From assembly GCA_903932145.1 (NCBI GenBank), contig CAIZFE010000035.1, forward strand, positions 186,001 through 250,000: 64,000 nt of DNA, read 5' to 3'. How positions within the stretch are numbered: position 1 is the first letter of the stretch; each line of letters begins with the position of its first letter. Position numbers and translations under genes: made by a program. Source of the stretch: an uncultured Rhodopila sp. GTDB lineage: Bacteria; Pseudomonadota; Alphaproteobacteria; Acetobacterales; Acetobacteraceae. Under the pieces are notes generated by a model. It saw only the letters and a program-made list of their open reading frames with translations, had not been told where the DNA came from and did not search any database. This document shows positions 40,859 through 49,401 of the stretch, in pieces.

Positions 40859-42208
40859 TCACATGATCCAGGACAGCACGATCAGTGTCGAAGTCACGGT
40901 GATCGCACCGCCGATCCGTGTGGCGATCGAGGCGAACGGCATCAACTGCATACGGTTGGCGGCGGTCAGGATAGCGACGTCGCCGGTCCCGCCCTGTCCG
41001 CTGTGACAGGCGTTTACGATGGCCGCCTCGATTGGATACAATTTCAGCAGGCGTCCGATCACGAACCCGGAGCCCATCAGGGTGAAAACCGTGGCGACCA
41101 CTGTGGCGATGTAGGTCGGCGTGAAGGCCGCCATCAGCTTGTCCCAGGGCGTCAGAGACACGCCGATCGCGAACAGCAACGGATAGGTCACGGCCGTCTG
41201 AAAGAACTTGTAAACCGTGAACGCGCCGGCTTGCAGCCCGGGCGGGATCGCTCGGGTCAGCTTCAGGATGACCGCCAGGAACAGCATGGTGACAGGCGCC
41301 GGGAAATCGAACAGGCGCTGACCGATCACGCCGATCAGATATAGCGTAACGGCTGTAACGCCCGCCGCCGCGATGGTGGAAACGTCAACCTGGACGCTCG
41401 TCTGTTCGGTTTCTTGCGGCAGTTCATCATGCTCACCCGGTTGCAAACGGCCCTCGCCGGTCAGATGCGGATATTGCTTTCCCAGAAAGTTCAGGGTGCC
41501 GGCCGCCAGAATGGCCGTCAGACTGCCCAGCATCACCGGAGGCAGCACCTGCGCGAAAATGTCGCCTTGCGGCTGATGCATCAGGGCCGCGTAACCGATC
41601 GACAGGGGAATGGCGCCCTCGCCAACCCCGCCGGCCATAATCGGCACGACGACAAAGAAAAACGTGTGATAGGTGCCCAGACCCAGCGCGGTACCGACGG
41701 CGGTTCCGACGATGCCGGCAACAACCGATCCAAGGATAAGCGGCACGAAAATCTTCATGAAGCCCGCCACCAACACCTGGCGGTCCATCCCCAGAATGCT
41801 CCCGACGATAATCGCGGCAATAAACAAATAGAGAAAATTGCTGGTCTTGGTGAAATCCACAACCGCCCCGATCACGGGGGCGGGCAGCAGATGGTAGTAG
41901 GTCAGCGCGGACGGGATGAACGTCGCCAGGATGGCCGAGGCGCCGATCCTGCGAACCACCGGTATATGCTTGCCGAGTTCGGCGCAGGCGAAACCGCCGA
42001 CCGCCAGGATCGCGATCCCCATCAACAGATCGGAAGGAACTTTGCCGGTCGCGTTGAAGCCGGCGATGATGAGCACCAGCAGGATAAAGACCGGGACGGG
42101 TATGATCCCGATGCGTGTCTCGACGATTCGCCACCAGCCGTGCGGCCAGAAACCTACTTGCCCGGTGCGATCCGAGCTTTGCACGGGAACACGTGTTGTT
42201 TCGTCCAT
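40859..42208 (-). CDS. 2-hydroxycarboxylate (CitS/MaeN) family transporter
   Basis: A 449-residue sodium- or proton-linked carrier with about 11 hydrophobic segments. Both signature re-entrant loops are present: 'IMAGGVGEGAIPLSIGYAALM' in the first half, and 'NACHSGQGGTGDVAILTAANRMQLMPFASIATRIGGAITVT' (in parts) in the second. The family transports citrate, malate or lactate-type hydroxy acids in exchange or symport. Here it lies beside a hydroxychromene isomerase-type gene and an SDR in the same direction, 82 bp apart, so it may import a related hydroxy acid or aromatic catabolite, but that is inference. Confidence 0.92.
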   Translation of the reverse strand: MDETTRVPVQSSDRTGQVGFWPHGWWRIVETRIGIIPVPVFILLVLIIAGFNATGKVPSDLLMGIAILAVGGFACAELGKHIPVVRRIGASAILATFIPSALTYYHLLPAPVIGAVVDFTKTSNFLYLFIAAIIVGSILGMDRQVLVAGFMKIFVPLILGSVVAGIVGTAVGTALGLGTYHTFFFVVVPIMAGGVGEGAIPLSIGYAALMHQPQGDIFAQVLPPVMLGSLTAILAAGTLNFLGKQYPHLTGEGRLQPGEHDELPQETEQTSVQVDVSTIAAAGVTAVTLYLIGVIGQRLFDFPAPVTMLFLAVILKLTRAIPPGLQAGAFTVYKFFQTAVTYPLLFAIGVSLTPWDKLMAAFTPTYIATVVATVFTLMGSGFVIGRLLKLYPIEAAIVNACHSGQGGTGDVAILTAANRMQLMPFASIATRIGGAITVTSTLIVLSWIM

Positions 42209-42289
42209 CGAGGCGTTTCCTGTTTGTCTGGCCGGGCGCTGCTTTGACGCCTGATCCGGAGTGGCGCAGCCTAAGCCCGGTCGTGGCGA

Positions 42290-42892
42290 TCAGGCTATCC
42301 CAAGAATCGCCTCCTCCACATCCCGCAGCCGGTCCTTGCCGAAATAGATGGCATCGCCAACAAAAAATGTGGGTGACCCGAACGCACCGCGCGCCACCGA
42401 CATCTCGGTGTTCGCGATCAGCTTCGCTTTCACCTCCGGGTCCTGCGACCGCGCCATCACCTTCGCCGCATCGAAACCGGAGGCGGTCAGCGCGTCACGC
42501 AGCACATCCGGTTCGTCCATCTTCTTCGGCGCTTCCCACATGTGGTGGAACATCGCGTTCACATACCGGTCGAGGCCGCCGTCAATCTCGGCCGCCACCG
42601 CGCCGCGCATCATCTGCAACGTGTTCACCGGGAAGAACGGATTCCGTACGTAATCGGTGATTTTGTGATGGCGGAGGAAACGTTCTGTTTCCAGCCGTTC
42701 GTATTCCAGCTTGTTGCGGATGCCTCCGAATGCTTCCATTGGAGAACGGTTTCCGGTGGCTTTGAACACGCCGCCCAGCAGCACCGGCACATACCGGAAT
42801 TTTGCCCTGGTGCGCGCCTCGATGCCAGGGATCACCCGGTGCGCCAGATAGGCGTTCGGGCTGCCGAAATCGAAATGGAATTCCACTTGCAT
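42290..42892 (-). CDS. 2-hydroxychromene-2-carboxylate isomerase
   Basis: A 200-residue DsbA-like protein of the kappa-GST/HCCA-isomerase group. The N-terminal 'VEFHFDFGSPNAYLAHRV' has the Ser-Pro active-site pair, 'PFFPVNTLQMMRGAVAAE' is a family block, and the C-terminal 'ARGAFGSPTFFVGDAIYFGKDRLRDVEEAI' (in parts) holds the cis-Pro loop and terminal signature. It catalyses glutathione-dependent isomerisation in aromatic-ring catabolism in known members. This copy is longer and more canonical than the one at 11544. It sits 10 bp downstream of an SDR, in the same operon. Confidence 0.92.
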   Translation of the reverse strand: MQVEFHFDFGSPNAYLAHRVIPGIEARTRAKFRYVPVLLGGVFKATGNRSPMEAFGGIRNKLEYERLETERFLRHHKITDYVRNPFFPVNTLQMMRGAVAAEIDGGLDRYVNAMFHHMWEAPKKMDEPDVLRDALTASGFDAAKVMARSQDPEVKAKLIANTEMSVARGAFGSPTFFVGDAIYFGKDRLRDVEEAILGIA

Positions 42893-42901
42893 GTTGTTTC
42901 C

Positions 42902-43639
42902 TCACCAGGTTTCGCTGTTGGGACGCAGATCGAGTTCATGCGTCCATGCATCGCGCGGCTGTTGATGCAATCGCCAATACGTTTCGGCGATGGATGCAGG
43001 GTTCATCAGCACCCGGTCCTCCGGCGACCCGCCGCTTGCCGCGATGCGCTGACGCACCCACGCGGTATCGACACCGGAATCGATCACCAGATGCGCCACA
43101 TGGATGTTTTGCGGTCCGAGTTCCCGAGCCATGCTTTGGGCAACGGCGCGCAGGCCGAATTTGGCGCTGGCGAAGGCCGTGTAGCCATTGCCGCCGCGCA
43201 CGCTGGCGGTGGCGCCGGTGAAGAAGATCGATCCGCGTCCGTGTGCCAGCAAGCGGCGGGCGCCCTCGCGGCCCGTCAGGAATCCGGCATGGCAGGCCAG
43301 TTCCCAGACTTTTCGGAACACCCGTTCGGTGGTGTCCAACACCGGAAAATTGACGTTGGCGCCGACGTTGAAGACCACGACCTCCAAAGGGGCGGCCTCG
43401 TCGGCCTGGCGCATGAAATCGGCGACGGCGTCTTCTTGCCTTGCGTCCAGCGACAGGCCGGTGCAGGTGCCCCCGTTGGCCTCGATATCGGCAACCAGCG
43501 GGGCCAGTTTCTCACCATTTCGCCGGCCGGCGAAAACGTGGTAACCCTCTAAAGCGAAGCGGCGGGCGATGGCGCCGCCGATGTAGTCACCGGCTCCAAC
43601 GATCGCCACCGACGCCGCTGGTTGCTTCTTATTTTGCAT
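42902..43639 (-). CDS. Short-chain dehydrogenase/reductase
   Basis: A 245-residue protein. 'SVAIVGAGDYIGGAIARRFALEGY' gives an SDR-like dinucleotide site, although the Gly spacing (GAGDYIGGAIA) is that of the atypical 'GASRGIG-like' members. 'VVVFNVGANVNFPVLD' is the NNAG equivalent, Ser is in 'GSIFFTGATASVRGGNGYTAFASAKFG' (in parts), where the Tyr and Lys are YTAFASAK (Tyr-x-x-x-x-x-x-Lys), so the catalytic pair is not canonical YxxxK. It probably acts with the isomerase 10 bp downstream. The operon diverges from the HxlR gene over a candidate operator. Confidence 0.8.
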   Translation of the reverse strand: MQNKKQPAASVAIVGAGDYIGGAIARRFALEGYHVFAGRRNGEKLAPLVADIEANGGTCTGLSLDARQEDAVADFMRQADEAAPLEVVVFNVGANVNFPVLDTTERVFRKVWELACHAGFLTGREGARRLLAHGRGSIFFTGATASVRGGNGYTAFASAKFGLRAVAQSMARELGPQNIHVAHLVIDSGVDTAWVRQRIAASGGSPEDRVLMNPASIAETYWRLHQQPRDAWTHELDLRPNSETW

Positions 43640-43662
43640 TGACGTCCTCCGTCTGGCCCACC

Positions 43663-43681
43663 AACTATCAACATCGTAGTT
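43663..43681. promoter_or_regulatory. Candidate HxlR operator (AACTA-N9-TAGTT)
   Basis: AACTA (43663-43667) and TAGTT (43677-43681) form a 5-bp inverted repeat in the 62-bp gap between the divergent SDR and HxlR genes. Position fits a shared regulatory site, but the arms are short. Confidence 0.45.
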
Positions 43682-43701
43682 TTAAGGCGAGAACTTGTAA
43701 A

Positions 43702-44160
43702 ATGCAGCGCAAGAGTTTCAGTGACATGCAGTGCCCGATCGCGCGCGGATTGGAGCATGTGGGCGAGTGGTGGAGCATCCTGATCCTGCGGGATGCCTTT
43801 CGCGGCCTGAGCCGCTTCGACGAGTTCTCCGAGAACCTTGGAATCGCGCCGAACATGCTGACCCGGCGGCTAACGTCTCTGGTGGAAGCCGGCATGCTGG
43901 AACGGCAACGCTACAACGAACACCCGCCCCGTGACGAGTATGTCCTGACCGAACGGGGCCGGGACTTCCGGCCGGTGCTGTTCGCACTGCTGGCATTTGG
44001 CAACAAACATTTCCCGCCCGATGATCGCATCGTGCGGATCGTCAACGCCAAAACCGGCGAGGACGTGATCCCGGTGCTGGTCGATCCCGCCACCGGACAA
44101 CCGGTGGATAGCCTCGACTACCACGTGGTTTCGACGATGCTGCAACAGGCAGCCGCGTGA
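43702..44160 (+). CDS. HxlR-family transcriptional regulator
   Basis: A 152-residue winged-helix protein. 'DMQCPIARGLEHVGEWWSILILRDAFRGLSRFDEFSENLGIAPNMLTRRLTSLVEAGML' (in parts) is the HxlR domain with its conserved N-terminal Cys near residue 11, which in some members senses electrophiles. ATG 43702 is supported by the family N-terminus. The stop overlaps the GTG of the following thioesterase. It diverges from the SDR/isomerase operon and probably regulates that operon or itself through the inverted repeat between them. Confidence 0.9.
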   Translation: MQRKSFSDMQCPIARGLEHVGEWWSILILRDAFRGLSRFDEFSENLGIAPNMLTRRLTSLVEAGMLERQRYNEHPPRDEYVLTERGRDFRPVLFALLAFGNKHFPPDDRIVRIVNAKTGEDVIPVLVDPATGQPVDSLDYHVVSTMLQQAAA

Positions 44161-44663
44161 TCCGCGAACGCACGTTCGCCTGGACCGACCCGAAACTAAC
44201 CGCCGACGCCAGTCGCACCATGGCAGGCCTCGACCTCTTGGCCGGTATGCGCGACGGCACTATACCCGGGGCTCCGATCGCCGCGCTGGTCGGTCTGTCG
44301 ATCGCGGAGGTCGAGGCCGGCCGGATCGTTATGTGCCTGACCCCGGCGGAGTATCACTACAACCCGATCGGCTCGATGCACGGTGGTATCCTGGCGACGC
44401 TGCTGGATTCGGTGATGGGCTGCGCGGTGCATTCGACGCTGCCGCGGGGCAGGGGGTACACGTCGCTGGAGATCAAGGTGAACTACGTCCGCGCCGTGAC
44501 AAGCGATTCCGGTGAACTGTCGGCTGAGGGTAAGGTCGTTCATGCCGGCCGCCGGTCTGCTGTGGCCGAGGCAAAAGTCGTTGACGCCAAGGGTAGGCTC
44601 TGTGCAACCGCCAGCACGACGTGCCTGATCTTCGATTTGCCGGGTGCAACTCCGGGTGCTTAA
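44157..44663 (+). CDS. PaaI-family hotdog thioesterase
   Basis: A 168-residue acyl-CoA thioesterase of the hotdog fold. It begins at GTG 44157, which overlaps the HxlR stop (GTGA). 'YHYNPIGSMHGGILATLLDSVMGCAVHSTLPRGRGYTSLEIKVNYVRAV' (in parts) is the PaaI-type core, with Asn-Pro and His-Gly-Gly of the active site, and 'GRRSAVAEAKVVDAKGRLCATASTTCLIF' (in parts) is the C-terminal strand. Such enzymes hydrolyse aromatic or medium-chain acyl-CoA. Genetic coupling to HxlR suggests it is part of the same response as the SDR/isomerase operon. Confidence 0.9.
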   Translation: MIRERTFAWTDPKLTADASRTMAGLDLLAGMRDGTIPGAPIAALVGLSIAEVEAGRIVMCLTPAEYHYNPIGSMHGGILATLLDSVMGCAVHSTLPRGRGYTSLEIKVNYVRAVTSDSGELSAEGKVVHAGRRSAVAEAKVVDAKGRLCATASTTCLIFDLPGATPGA

Positions 44664-44674
44664 CGGGTAACGTC

Positions 44675-44774
44675 GCGGGGGAGCCGCGCGAGCAACCGGC
44701 GCGGGGGAGCCGCGCGAGCAACCGGCGCGGGGGAGCCGCGCGAGCAACCGGCGCGGGGGAGCCGCGCGAGCAAC
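44675..44774. repeat. 26-bp tandem repeat, about 3.8 copies
   Basis: Units start at 44675, 44701, 44727 and 44753, and are identical over the core GCGGGGGAGCCGCGCGAGCA. The last copy is shortened and ends near 44774. The 26-bp period is not a multiple of three, so this is not a coding repeat. It sits between the thioesterase and the DUF433/PIN-like pair. Confidence 0.9.
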
Positions 44775-44916
44775 GGACGATGCGACTGCCAAGGCGCATC
44801 TGGCGGCCGGCCGATGCCGATATTGCAGTGGGCCGTGGACTTGCGCGGCAAAGCCACCGGGCCGCCGCGCGGTCCAATCGTTGAATCCGAACTACAAACC
44901 GCGTATCCTACCTTAC

Positions 44917-45129
44917 ATGCAAATATCAGCCATCACCCGCGACCCGGAGATCATGGGCGGCACGCCGGTGCTCCGCGGAACACGGGTCCCGGTGCAAACC
45001 TTGCTTGATTATTTGGAGGCCGGCGAAACAATCGACGACTTCCTGGAAGGGTTTCCCTCGGTCAGCCGCGTTCAGGTCGTGGAATTTCTGGAGCAGGCGA
45101 AGGATCGCCTGGTCGACTCCGTCGGGTGA
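44917..45129 (+). CDS. DUF433-domain antitoxin
   Basis: A 70-residue protein of the DUF433 family: 'ISAITRDPEIMGGTPVLRGTRVPVQTLLDYLEAGETIDDFLEGFPSVSRVQVVEFLEQA' (in parts). The winged-helix-like fold and 'GGTPVLRGTRVPV' motif are typical of antitoxins paired with PIN-like toxins. ATG 44917 precedes this domain; an upstream TTG (44881) in frame is possible but adds unconserved residues. Its stop overlaps the toxin start (GTGA), as in most such pairs. It should bind its own promoter region and neutralise the toxin. Confidence 0.85.
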   Translation: MQISAITRDPEIMGGTPVLRGTRVPVQTLLDYLEAGETIDDFLEGFPSVSRVQVVEFLEQAKDRLVDSVG

Positions 45130-45449
45130 GGGTCTTCGTCGATGAGTGTGTGGACCGCCGCCTGGCTCGCTTCATCATCGGCCATGATGTGTGGACGGCT
45201 CGCGATCAGGGGTGGACCGGCGTTTCAAACGGGCGCCTCCTGGCTTTGGTCGCGCAGGGCTTCGACGTTTTTGTGACCGTGGATCGCAACCTGTCGTATC
45301 AGCAGAACCTTCGCTCGCAGCCCTTCTCCGTCATCGTACTGAATGCGCGAACCAACCGGCTTGCCGACCTGCTACCGCCGGTGCCAGAACTGATGACTGC
45401 GATTACGACCGCGCCGGTTGGGATCGCGACGATCATCGGAGCGGGTTGA
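45126..45449 (+). CDS. DUF5615-type PIN-like toxin
   Basis: A 107-residue PIN-fold protein starting at GTG 45126. 'RVFVDECVDRRLARFIIGHDVWTARDQGW' has the first acidic residues (Asp6, Glu7), 'LLALVAQGFDVFVTVDRNLSYQQNL' has the Thr-Val-Asp-Arg-Asn motif with another acidic ligand, and 'PFSVIVLNA' the core strand. The fold is a metal-dependent RNase-like domain, but DUF5615 proteins have not been well tested. It pairs with DUF433 as a VapBC-like toxin-antitoxin module. Confidence 0.82.
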   Translation: MRVFVDECVDRRLARFIIGHDVWTARDQGWTGVSNGRLLALVAQGFDVFVTVDRNLSYQQNLRSQPFSVIVLNARTNRLADLLPPVPELMTAITTAPVGIATIIGAG

Positions 45450-45590
45450 ACCGCGCCATCCCCTGAAAAGGCACCGGCCGGTAAGCAAAGCCGCGCCGAC
45501 CAGGGTAACGACGCAGGGTGATTGCATTTGGAGTTTTGCAATAATACCGGGCACCCTGGGCCAGGGAGTAGCCTGAATAAAGCAGAAGAA

Positions 45591-45665
45591 TCGAACCACA
45601 GATGCACACGGATGCACACAGATAATTAAGGATTTTTGCCTTATCCGTGTGCATCTGTGGTTCGA
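45591..45665. repeat. Perfect 23-bp inverted repeat (AACCACAGATGCACAC type)
   Basis: Arm 1 (45591-45613) and arm 2 (45643-45665) are exact reverse complements, 29 bp apart. The arm contains AACCACAGATGCACACGG, and the sequence after arm 1 repeats GATGCACACAGAT. Elements of the form 'accacagatgcacac' are widespread in bacteria as mobile-like intergenic palindromes, so this is probably one copy. Confidence 0.8.
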
Positions 45666-45797
45666 AATAACTTTCGACGGGGCTTGATGGGCCACTGATG
45701 GTGCTTTCGGCCGCAAAATGCGATCGCCCCGGGTGACCGCGTAACCTCTCTTGCAGGGGCCGGCGTCGGGCGCCATGATCCAGGTGTGGAAATCGGA

Positions 45798-46009
45798 ATG
45801 CAGCGACTGGAAGACACACTTGTCCGAATCGAGGTACTGACGAACAGCCTCGATCGTTGGTTGCGAAGGTCGAAATTGGATTGGCCGAAATGAAAGGCGG
45901 GATGAACCATCTTCCATCGACCTCGGCTATGATCGTGACATTGCTCGGGGGACAGGTGGTCGCAGTCGCGGCTATTCTCGCGACCCCGGAAATCGCCAGC
46001 GTTCATTAG
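45798..46009 (+). pseudogene. Small coiled-coil/TM protein remnant with frameshift
   Basis: Reading from ATG 45798 gives a helical start ('RLEDTLVRIEVLTNSLD'), but that frame stops after about 33 codons. The sequence continues in another frame as 'VEIGLAEMKGGMNHLPSTSAMIVTLLGGQVVAVAAILATPE' (in parts) to TAG at 46007-46009. Many proteobacteria encode a short protein with an 'AEMKG..NHLPSTWAM' and one membrane helix, so this is probably a decayed copy of that family. Support is by eye only. Confidence 0.45.
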
Positions 46010-46038
46010 CGCACGCCGGCTCATAAAGTATCTCCTCA

Positions 46039-47238
46039 TTGACCCAAACAGCCTCGGTAATCGGCGGCGGCCCGGCGGGCCTGATGGCGGCCGAGATCCT
46101 CGCGCAGGCCGGACTTGCCGTCACCATCTACGACCAGATGCCGTCCATCGGCCGCAAATTGCTGATGGCGGGACGCGGCGGCCTGAACCTGACTCACGCC
46201 GAACCGATGCCGGTATTCTTGTCGCGCTACGGCTCCGCCGTCGCCTGGATCGAGCCATTCATCGCCGCCTTTCCGCCTGAGGCCCTGATCGCCTGGTGTA
46301 ACGGCCTCGGCCAGCCCACCTTCACCGGCTCCAGCGCCCGGGTATTCCCGACCGCGATGAAATCATCGCCGTTGCTGCGCGCCTGGATGCGGCGATTAGG
46401 GGATCTAGGCGTGCAATCGCGTGTCCGGCACCGTTGGACCGGCTGGGACTATGACGGCAGCCTGTGCTTCGCCACGCCGTTTGACACCGTTCGAGACAGG
46501 CCGGATGTAACCATTCTGGCGATGGGTGGCGCCTCCTGGCCACGTCTCGGGTCCGATGCCGGATGGGTGCCGACGTTGTCCGATCTGGTGACACCGTTCC
46601 AACCCGCCAATTGCGGCTTCCTGGTTGACTGGTCGCCGCATCTGCGCGCCCGCTTCGCCGGACACCCGCTGAAACGTCTGGCCATGACATTCCGCGGCGA
46701 GACCGTGCGCGGTGAGGCTGTTATCACCGAAACCGGCATCGAAGGCGGAATCATCTACGCTTTGTCCGGCCGCCTGCGCGACGCGATCCAGACCGAGGGG
46801 GCCGCGACGCCGCATCTCGATCTGCGCCCCGATCTCAGCCACGCCGAACTGGACAAACGCCTCGGAGGCCCCCGCCGCAGCCAGTCGCTGGCGAACACCT
46901 TGCGCAAACAGGCGGGGCTGACGCCAGAGGCAATCGGTCTGGTGCAAGAAGCCCTGCACAACGGCTCCAGCACGGACAATCTACCCGCGCTGATCAAAGC
47001 CCTACCGATCCGCCTGACCGCCGCCGCCCCGATCGCCCGGGCGATTTCCTCGGCCGGGGGGATGCGGTTCGAATTTCTCGACGACCATCTGATGCTGCGG
47101 CATCGCCCCGGCGTTTTCGCGGCCGGGGAGATGCTGGACTGGGAGGCGCCGACCGGGGGTTATCTGCTGCAAGCCTGCTTTAGCACCGGCGTCGCGGCGG
47201 CCAACGGCGCCCTTGCATGGCTGGAACGCCAAACCTGA
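46039..47238 (+). CDS. HI0933-like flavoprotein, TIGR03862 type
   Basis: A 399-residue FAD protein. 'SVIGGGPAGLMAAEILAQAG' is the N-terminal dinucleotide motif, and 'GRKLLMAGRGGLNLTHAEP' is the HI0933/BaiN-family hallmark. 'LAMGGASWPRLGSDAGW' and 'GVFAAGEMLDWEAPTGGYLLQACFSTGVAAANGA' (in parts) close the FAD site. It starts at TTG 46039, as the motif begins five codons later; no better ATG is near. Physiological substrates of this group are unknown. It lies 75 bp upstream of leuC and could be the first gene of that operon. Confidence 0.88.
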   Translation: MTQTASVIGGGPAGLMAAEILAQAGLAVTIYDQMPSIGRKLLMAGRGGLNLTHAEPMPVFLSRYGSAVAWIEPFIAAFPPEALIAWCNGLGQPTFTGSSARVFPTAMKSSPLLRAWMRRLGDLGVQSRVRHRWTGWDYDGSLCFATPFDTVRDRPDVTILAMGGASWPRLGSDAGWVPTLSDLVTPFQPANCGFLVDWSPHLRARFAGHPLKRLAMTFRGETVRGEAVITETGIEGGIIYALSGRLRDAIQTEGAATPHLDLRPDLSHAELDKRLGGPRRSQSLANTLRKQAGLTPEAIGLVQEALHNGSSTDNLPALIKALPIRLTAAAPIARAISSAGGMRFEFLDDHLMLRHRPGVFAAGEMLDWEAPTGGYLLQACFSTGVAAANGALAWLERQT

Positions 47239-47313
47239 GCGCCGAACGGGTTGCACACGTCGGCATGTTCGTTCAAATCAGCGCCCTGAAACGCACGACC
47301 ATCGGGAGCAAAC

Positions 47314-48732
47314 ATGTCAACCAGCGGGCCACGCACCCTTTTCGACAAGATATGGGCCAGCCACGTCGTCGAGAGACTCCCTGACGGCACCTGTATTCTC
47401 TATATCGACCGGCACCTGGTGCATGAAGTCACCAGCCCGCAGGCGTTCGAGGGTCTGCGTATGGCCGGCCGCAAACTGCGCCGCCCGGACATGACGATCG
47501 CGGTCGCCGACCACAATATCCCGACCGTCGGTTCGCGCATTCCCGCCGACATCAAGGAAGAAGACTCCCGGATTCAGGTCGAGACGCTGGAGAAGAACGT
47601 CAAAGAGTTCGGCGTTCCCTACATCCCCATTCTCGACGTCCGCCAGGGCATCGTCCACATCATCGGGCCGGAACTCGGTCTGTCGCTGCCCGGAACGACC
47701 ATCGTATGCGGCGATAGCCATACATCGACCCATGGCGCATTGGGGGCGCTGGCGTTCGGCATCGGCACGTCGGAGGTGGAGCATGTGATGGCCACCCAGA
47801 CGCTGCTACAAAATCCCGCCAAGAACATGCAGATCGACGTGTCCGGCACGCTCGGTTTTGGCTGTTCCGCGAAAGACATCGTGCTGGCGATCATCGGCAA
47901 GATCACCACGGCCGGCGGCAACGGGCACGTCATCGAATACACCGGCGATACCATCCGAGCGCTGGACATCGCAGGTCGCTGTACGGTCAGCAATATGTCG
48001 ATCGAGGCGGGCGCCAAGGCCGGTCTGATCGCCCCCGACCAGACCACGTTCGACTACCTGCGCGGCCGCGAATTCGCCCCGAAAGGTGAGGATTTTGAGC
48101 GGGCTGTCGCTTACTGGAAAACCCTGCCGACCGATGCCGGCGCGCATTACGATACCATCGTGCGCCTCAGCGCGGCCGATATCGCGCCCATGGTCACCTG
48201 GGGCACCACCCCCGGTGCCGTCGTGCCGGTGACCGGCGTTGTGCCGAATCCGATGGACGAACCGGACGAGGGCAAGCGCGCGCAGTTGCAGCGCATGGTC
48301 GAGTACATGGCGCTGACCCCCGGCCAGCACATGACCGACCTGGGTATCGACGTGGTGTTCATCGGTTCCTGCACCAACGGCCGGATCGAAGACATTCGCG
48401 CCGCCGCCGCTGTCGCCAAGGGCCGCAAGGTTGCCGCCGGTGTTCAGGCTTTGGTGGTCCCCGGCTCCGGCCTGGTGAAACGTCAGGCTGAGGAAGAAGG
48501 TCTCGACCGCATCCTGTTGGAAGCCGGTTTCGAGTGGCGCGACCCGTGCTGCTCTATGTGTCTCGGCATGAACCCGGACAAGCTGACGCCGGGCCAACGT
48601 TCGGCCAGCACGTCGAACCGCAATTTCGAGGGTCGCCAGGGTCCGAACGGCCGCACGCATCTGCTGTCCCCCGCGATGGCGGCCGCCGCGGCGGTCACCG
48701 GACGTCTGACCGACGTGCGGCAGTTGGTTTAG
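47314..48732 (+). CDS. leuC: 3-isopropylmalate dehydratase large subunit
   Basis: A 472-residue aconitase-fold enzyme that, with LeuD, isomerises 2-isopropylmalate to 3-isopropylmalate in leucine biosynthesis. The [4Fe-4S] ligands are in '[19 protein letters not shown]' and '[15 protein letters not shown]'. '[27 protein letters not shown]' (in parts) and 'VTWGTTPG' are diagnostic. It starts at ATG 47314 after 'CGGGAGC', and leuD follows 24 bp later. No leader-peptide or T-box attenuator is apparent in the 75 bp before it. Confidence 0.97.
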   Translation: MSTSGPRTLFDKIWASHVVERLPDGTCILYIDRHLVHEVTSPQAFEGLRMAGRKLRRPDMTIAVADHNIPTVGSRIPADIKEEDSRIQVETLEKNVKEFGVPYIPILDVRQGIVHIIGPELGLSLPGTTIVCGDSHTSTHGALGALAFGIGTSEVEHVMATQTLLQNPAKNMQIDVSGTLGFGCSAKDIVLAIIGKITTAGGNGHVIEYTGDTIRALDIAGRCTVSNMSIEAGAKAGLIAPDQTTFDYLRGREFAPKGEDFERAVAYWKTLPTDAGAHYDTIVRLSAADIAPMVTWGTTPGAVVPVTGVVPNPMDEPDEGKRAQLQRMVEYMALTPGQHMTDLGIDVVFIGSCTNGRIEDIRAAAAVAKGRKVAAGVQALVVPGSGLVKRQAEEEGLDRILLEAGFEWRDPCCSMCLGMNPDKLTPGQRSASTSNRNFEGRQGPNGRTHLLSPAMAAAAAVTGRLTDVRQLV

Positions 48733-48756
48733 AAAAGCAGGGAAGGGAACTCAGCC

Positions 48757-49377
48757 ATGGACGCCTTCACCACACTGACCGCGATCGCCGCGCCGATGCC
48801 GATGCAGAACATCGACACCGACAAGATCATCCCGGCGCGCTTTCTGAAAACCATCAAGCGCTCCGGTCTCGGCATCCACCTGTTCGACCCGCTGCGGTTC
48901 GACAAGGATGGCAACGAGAAGCCGGACTTCATCCTGAATCAGGAACCATACCGCAAAGCGCAGGTCATCATCGCGCACGAAAACTTCGGCTGCGGCTCGT
49001 CGCGTGAGCACGCCCCCTGGGCGCTGCTGGATTTCGGCATTCGCACCATCATCGCGCCGGACTTCGCCGATATTTTCTACAACAACAGTTTTAAGAACGG
49101 CATCCTGCCGATCCGCCTGCCGCGCGCGGTGTGCGATCAGTTGATCGAGGATACCAAGATGGGCGGCAACGCCCGTGTCACCATTGATCTTGCACGCCAG
49201 GTCGTCATCCGTCCCAACGGCGAAGAAATCGGCTTCGAGATCGACGCATTCCGGAAGCACTCGATGCTGAACGGGCTGGACGATATCGGCCAGACCCTGC
49301 AGCACGACAAGAAAATCGACAGCTTCGAGGCGGATCGGGCGGCAAACCAACCCTGGCTGCCCTCGACCGCCGCCTGA
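48757..49377 (+). CDS. leuD: 3-isopropylmalate dehydratase small subunit
   Basis: A 206-residue subunit that completes the active site of LeuC. '[20 protein letters not shown]' and '[48 protein letters not shown]' (in parts) are the family marks, the latter with the substrate-binding loop. It is in the leuC-leuD-leuB operon, 24 bp on each side, with GGAAGGGAA before the start. Confidence 0.97.
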   Translation: MDAFTTLTAIAAPMPMQNIDTDKIIPARFLKTIKRSGLGIHLFDPLRFDKDGNEKPDFILNQEPYRKAQVIIAHENFGCGSSREHAPWALLDFGIRTIIAPDFADIFYNNSFKNGILPIRLPRAVCDQLIEDTKMGGNARVTIDLARQVVIRPNGEEIGFEIDAFRKHSMLNGLDDIGQTLQHDKKIDSFEADRAANQPWLPSTAA

Positions 49378-49401
49378 ACTTTATCCAAGGACTTTTCCCC
49401 G

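Noticed and set aside
40001-41344. Plus-strand open frame of 447 codons
   Set aside because: It is antisense to the lipoprotein and the CitS-type transporter, and no motif is seen.
44675-44774. CRISPR-like array
   Set aside because: The 26-bp units follow each other directly without spacers, and no cas gene is in the window.
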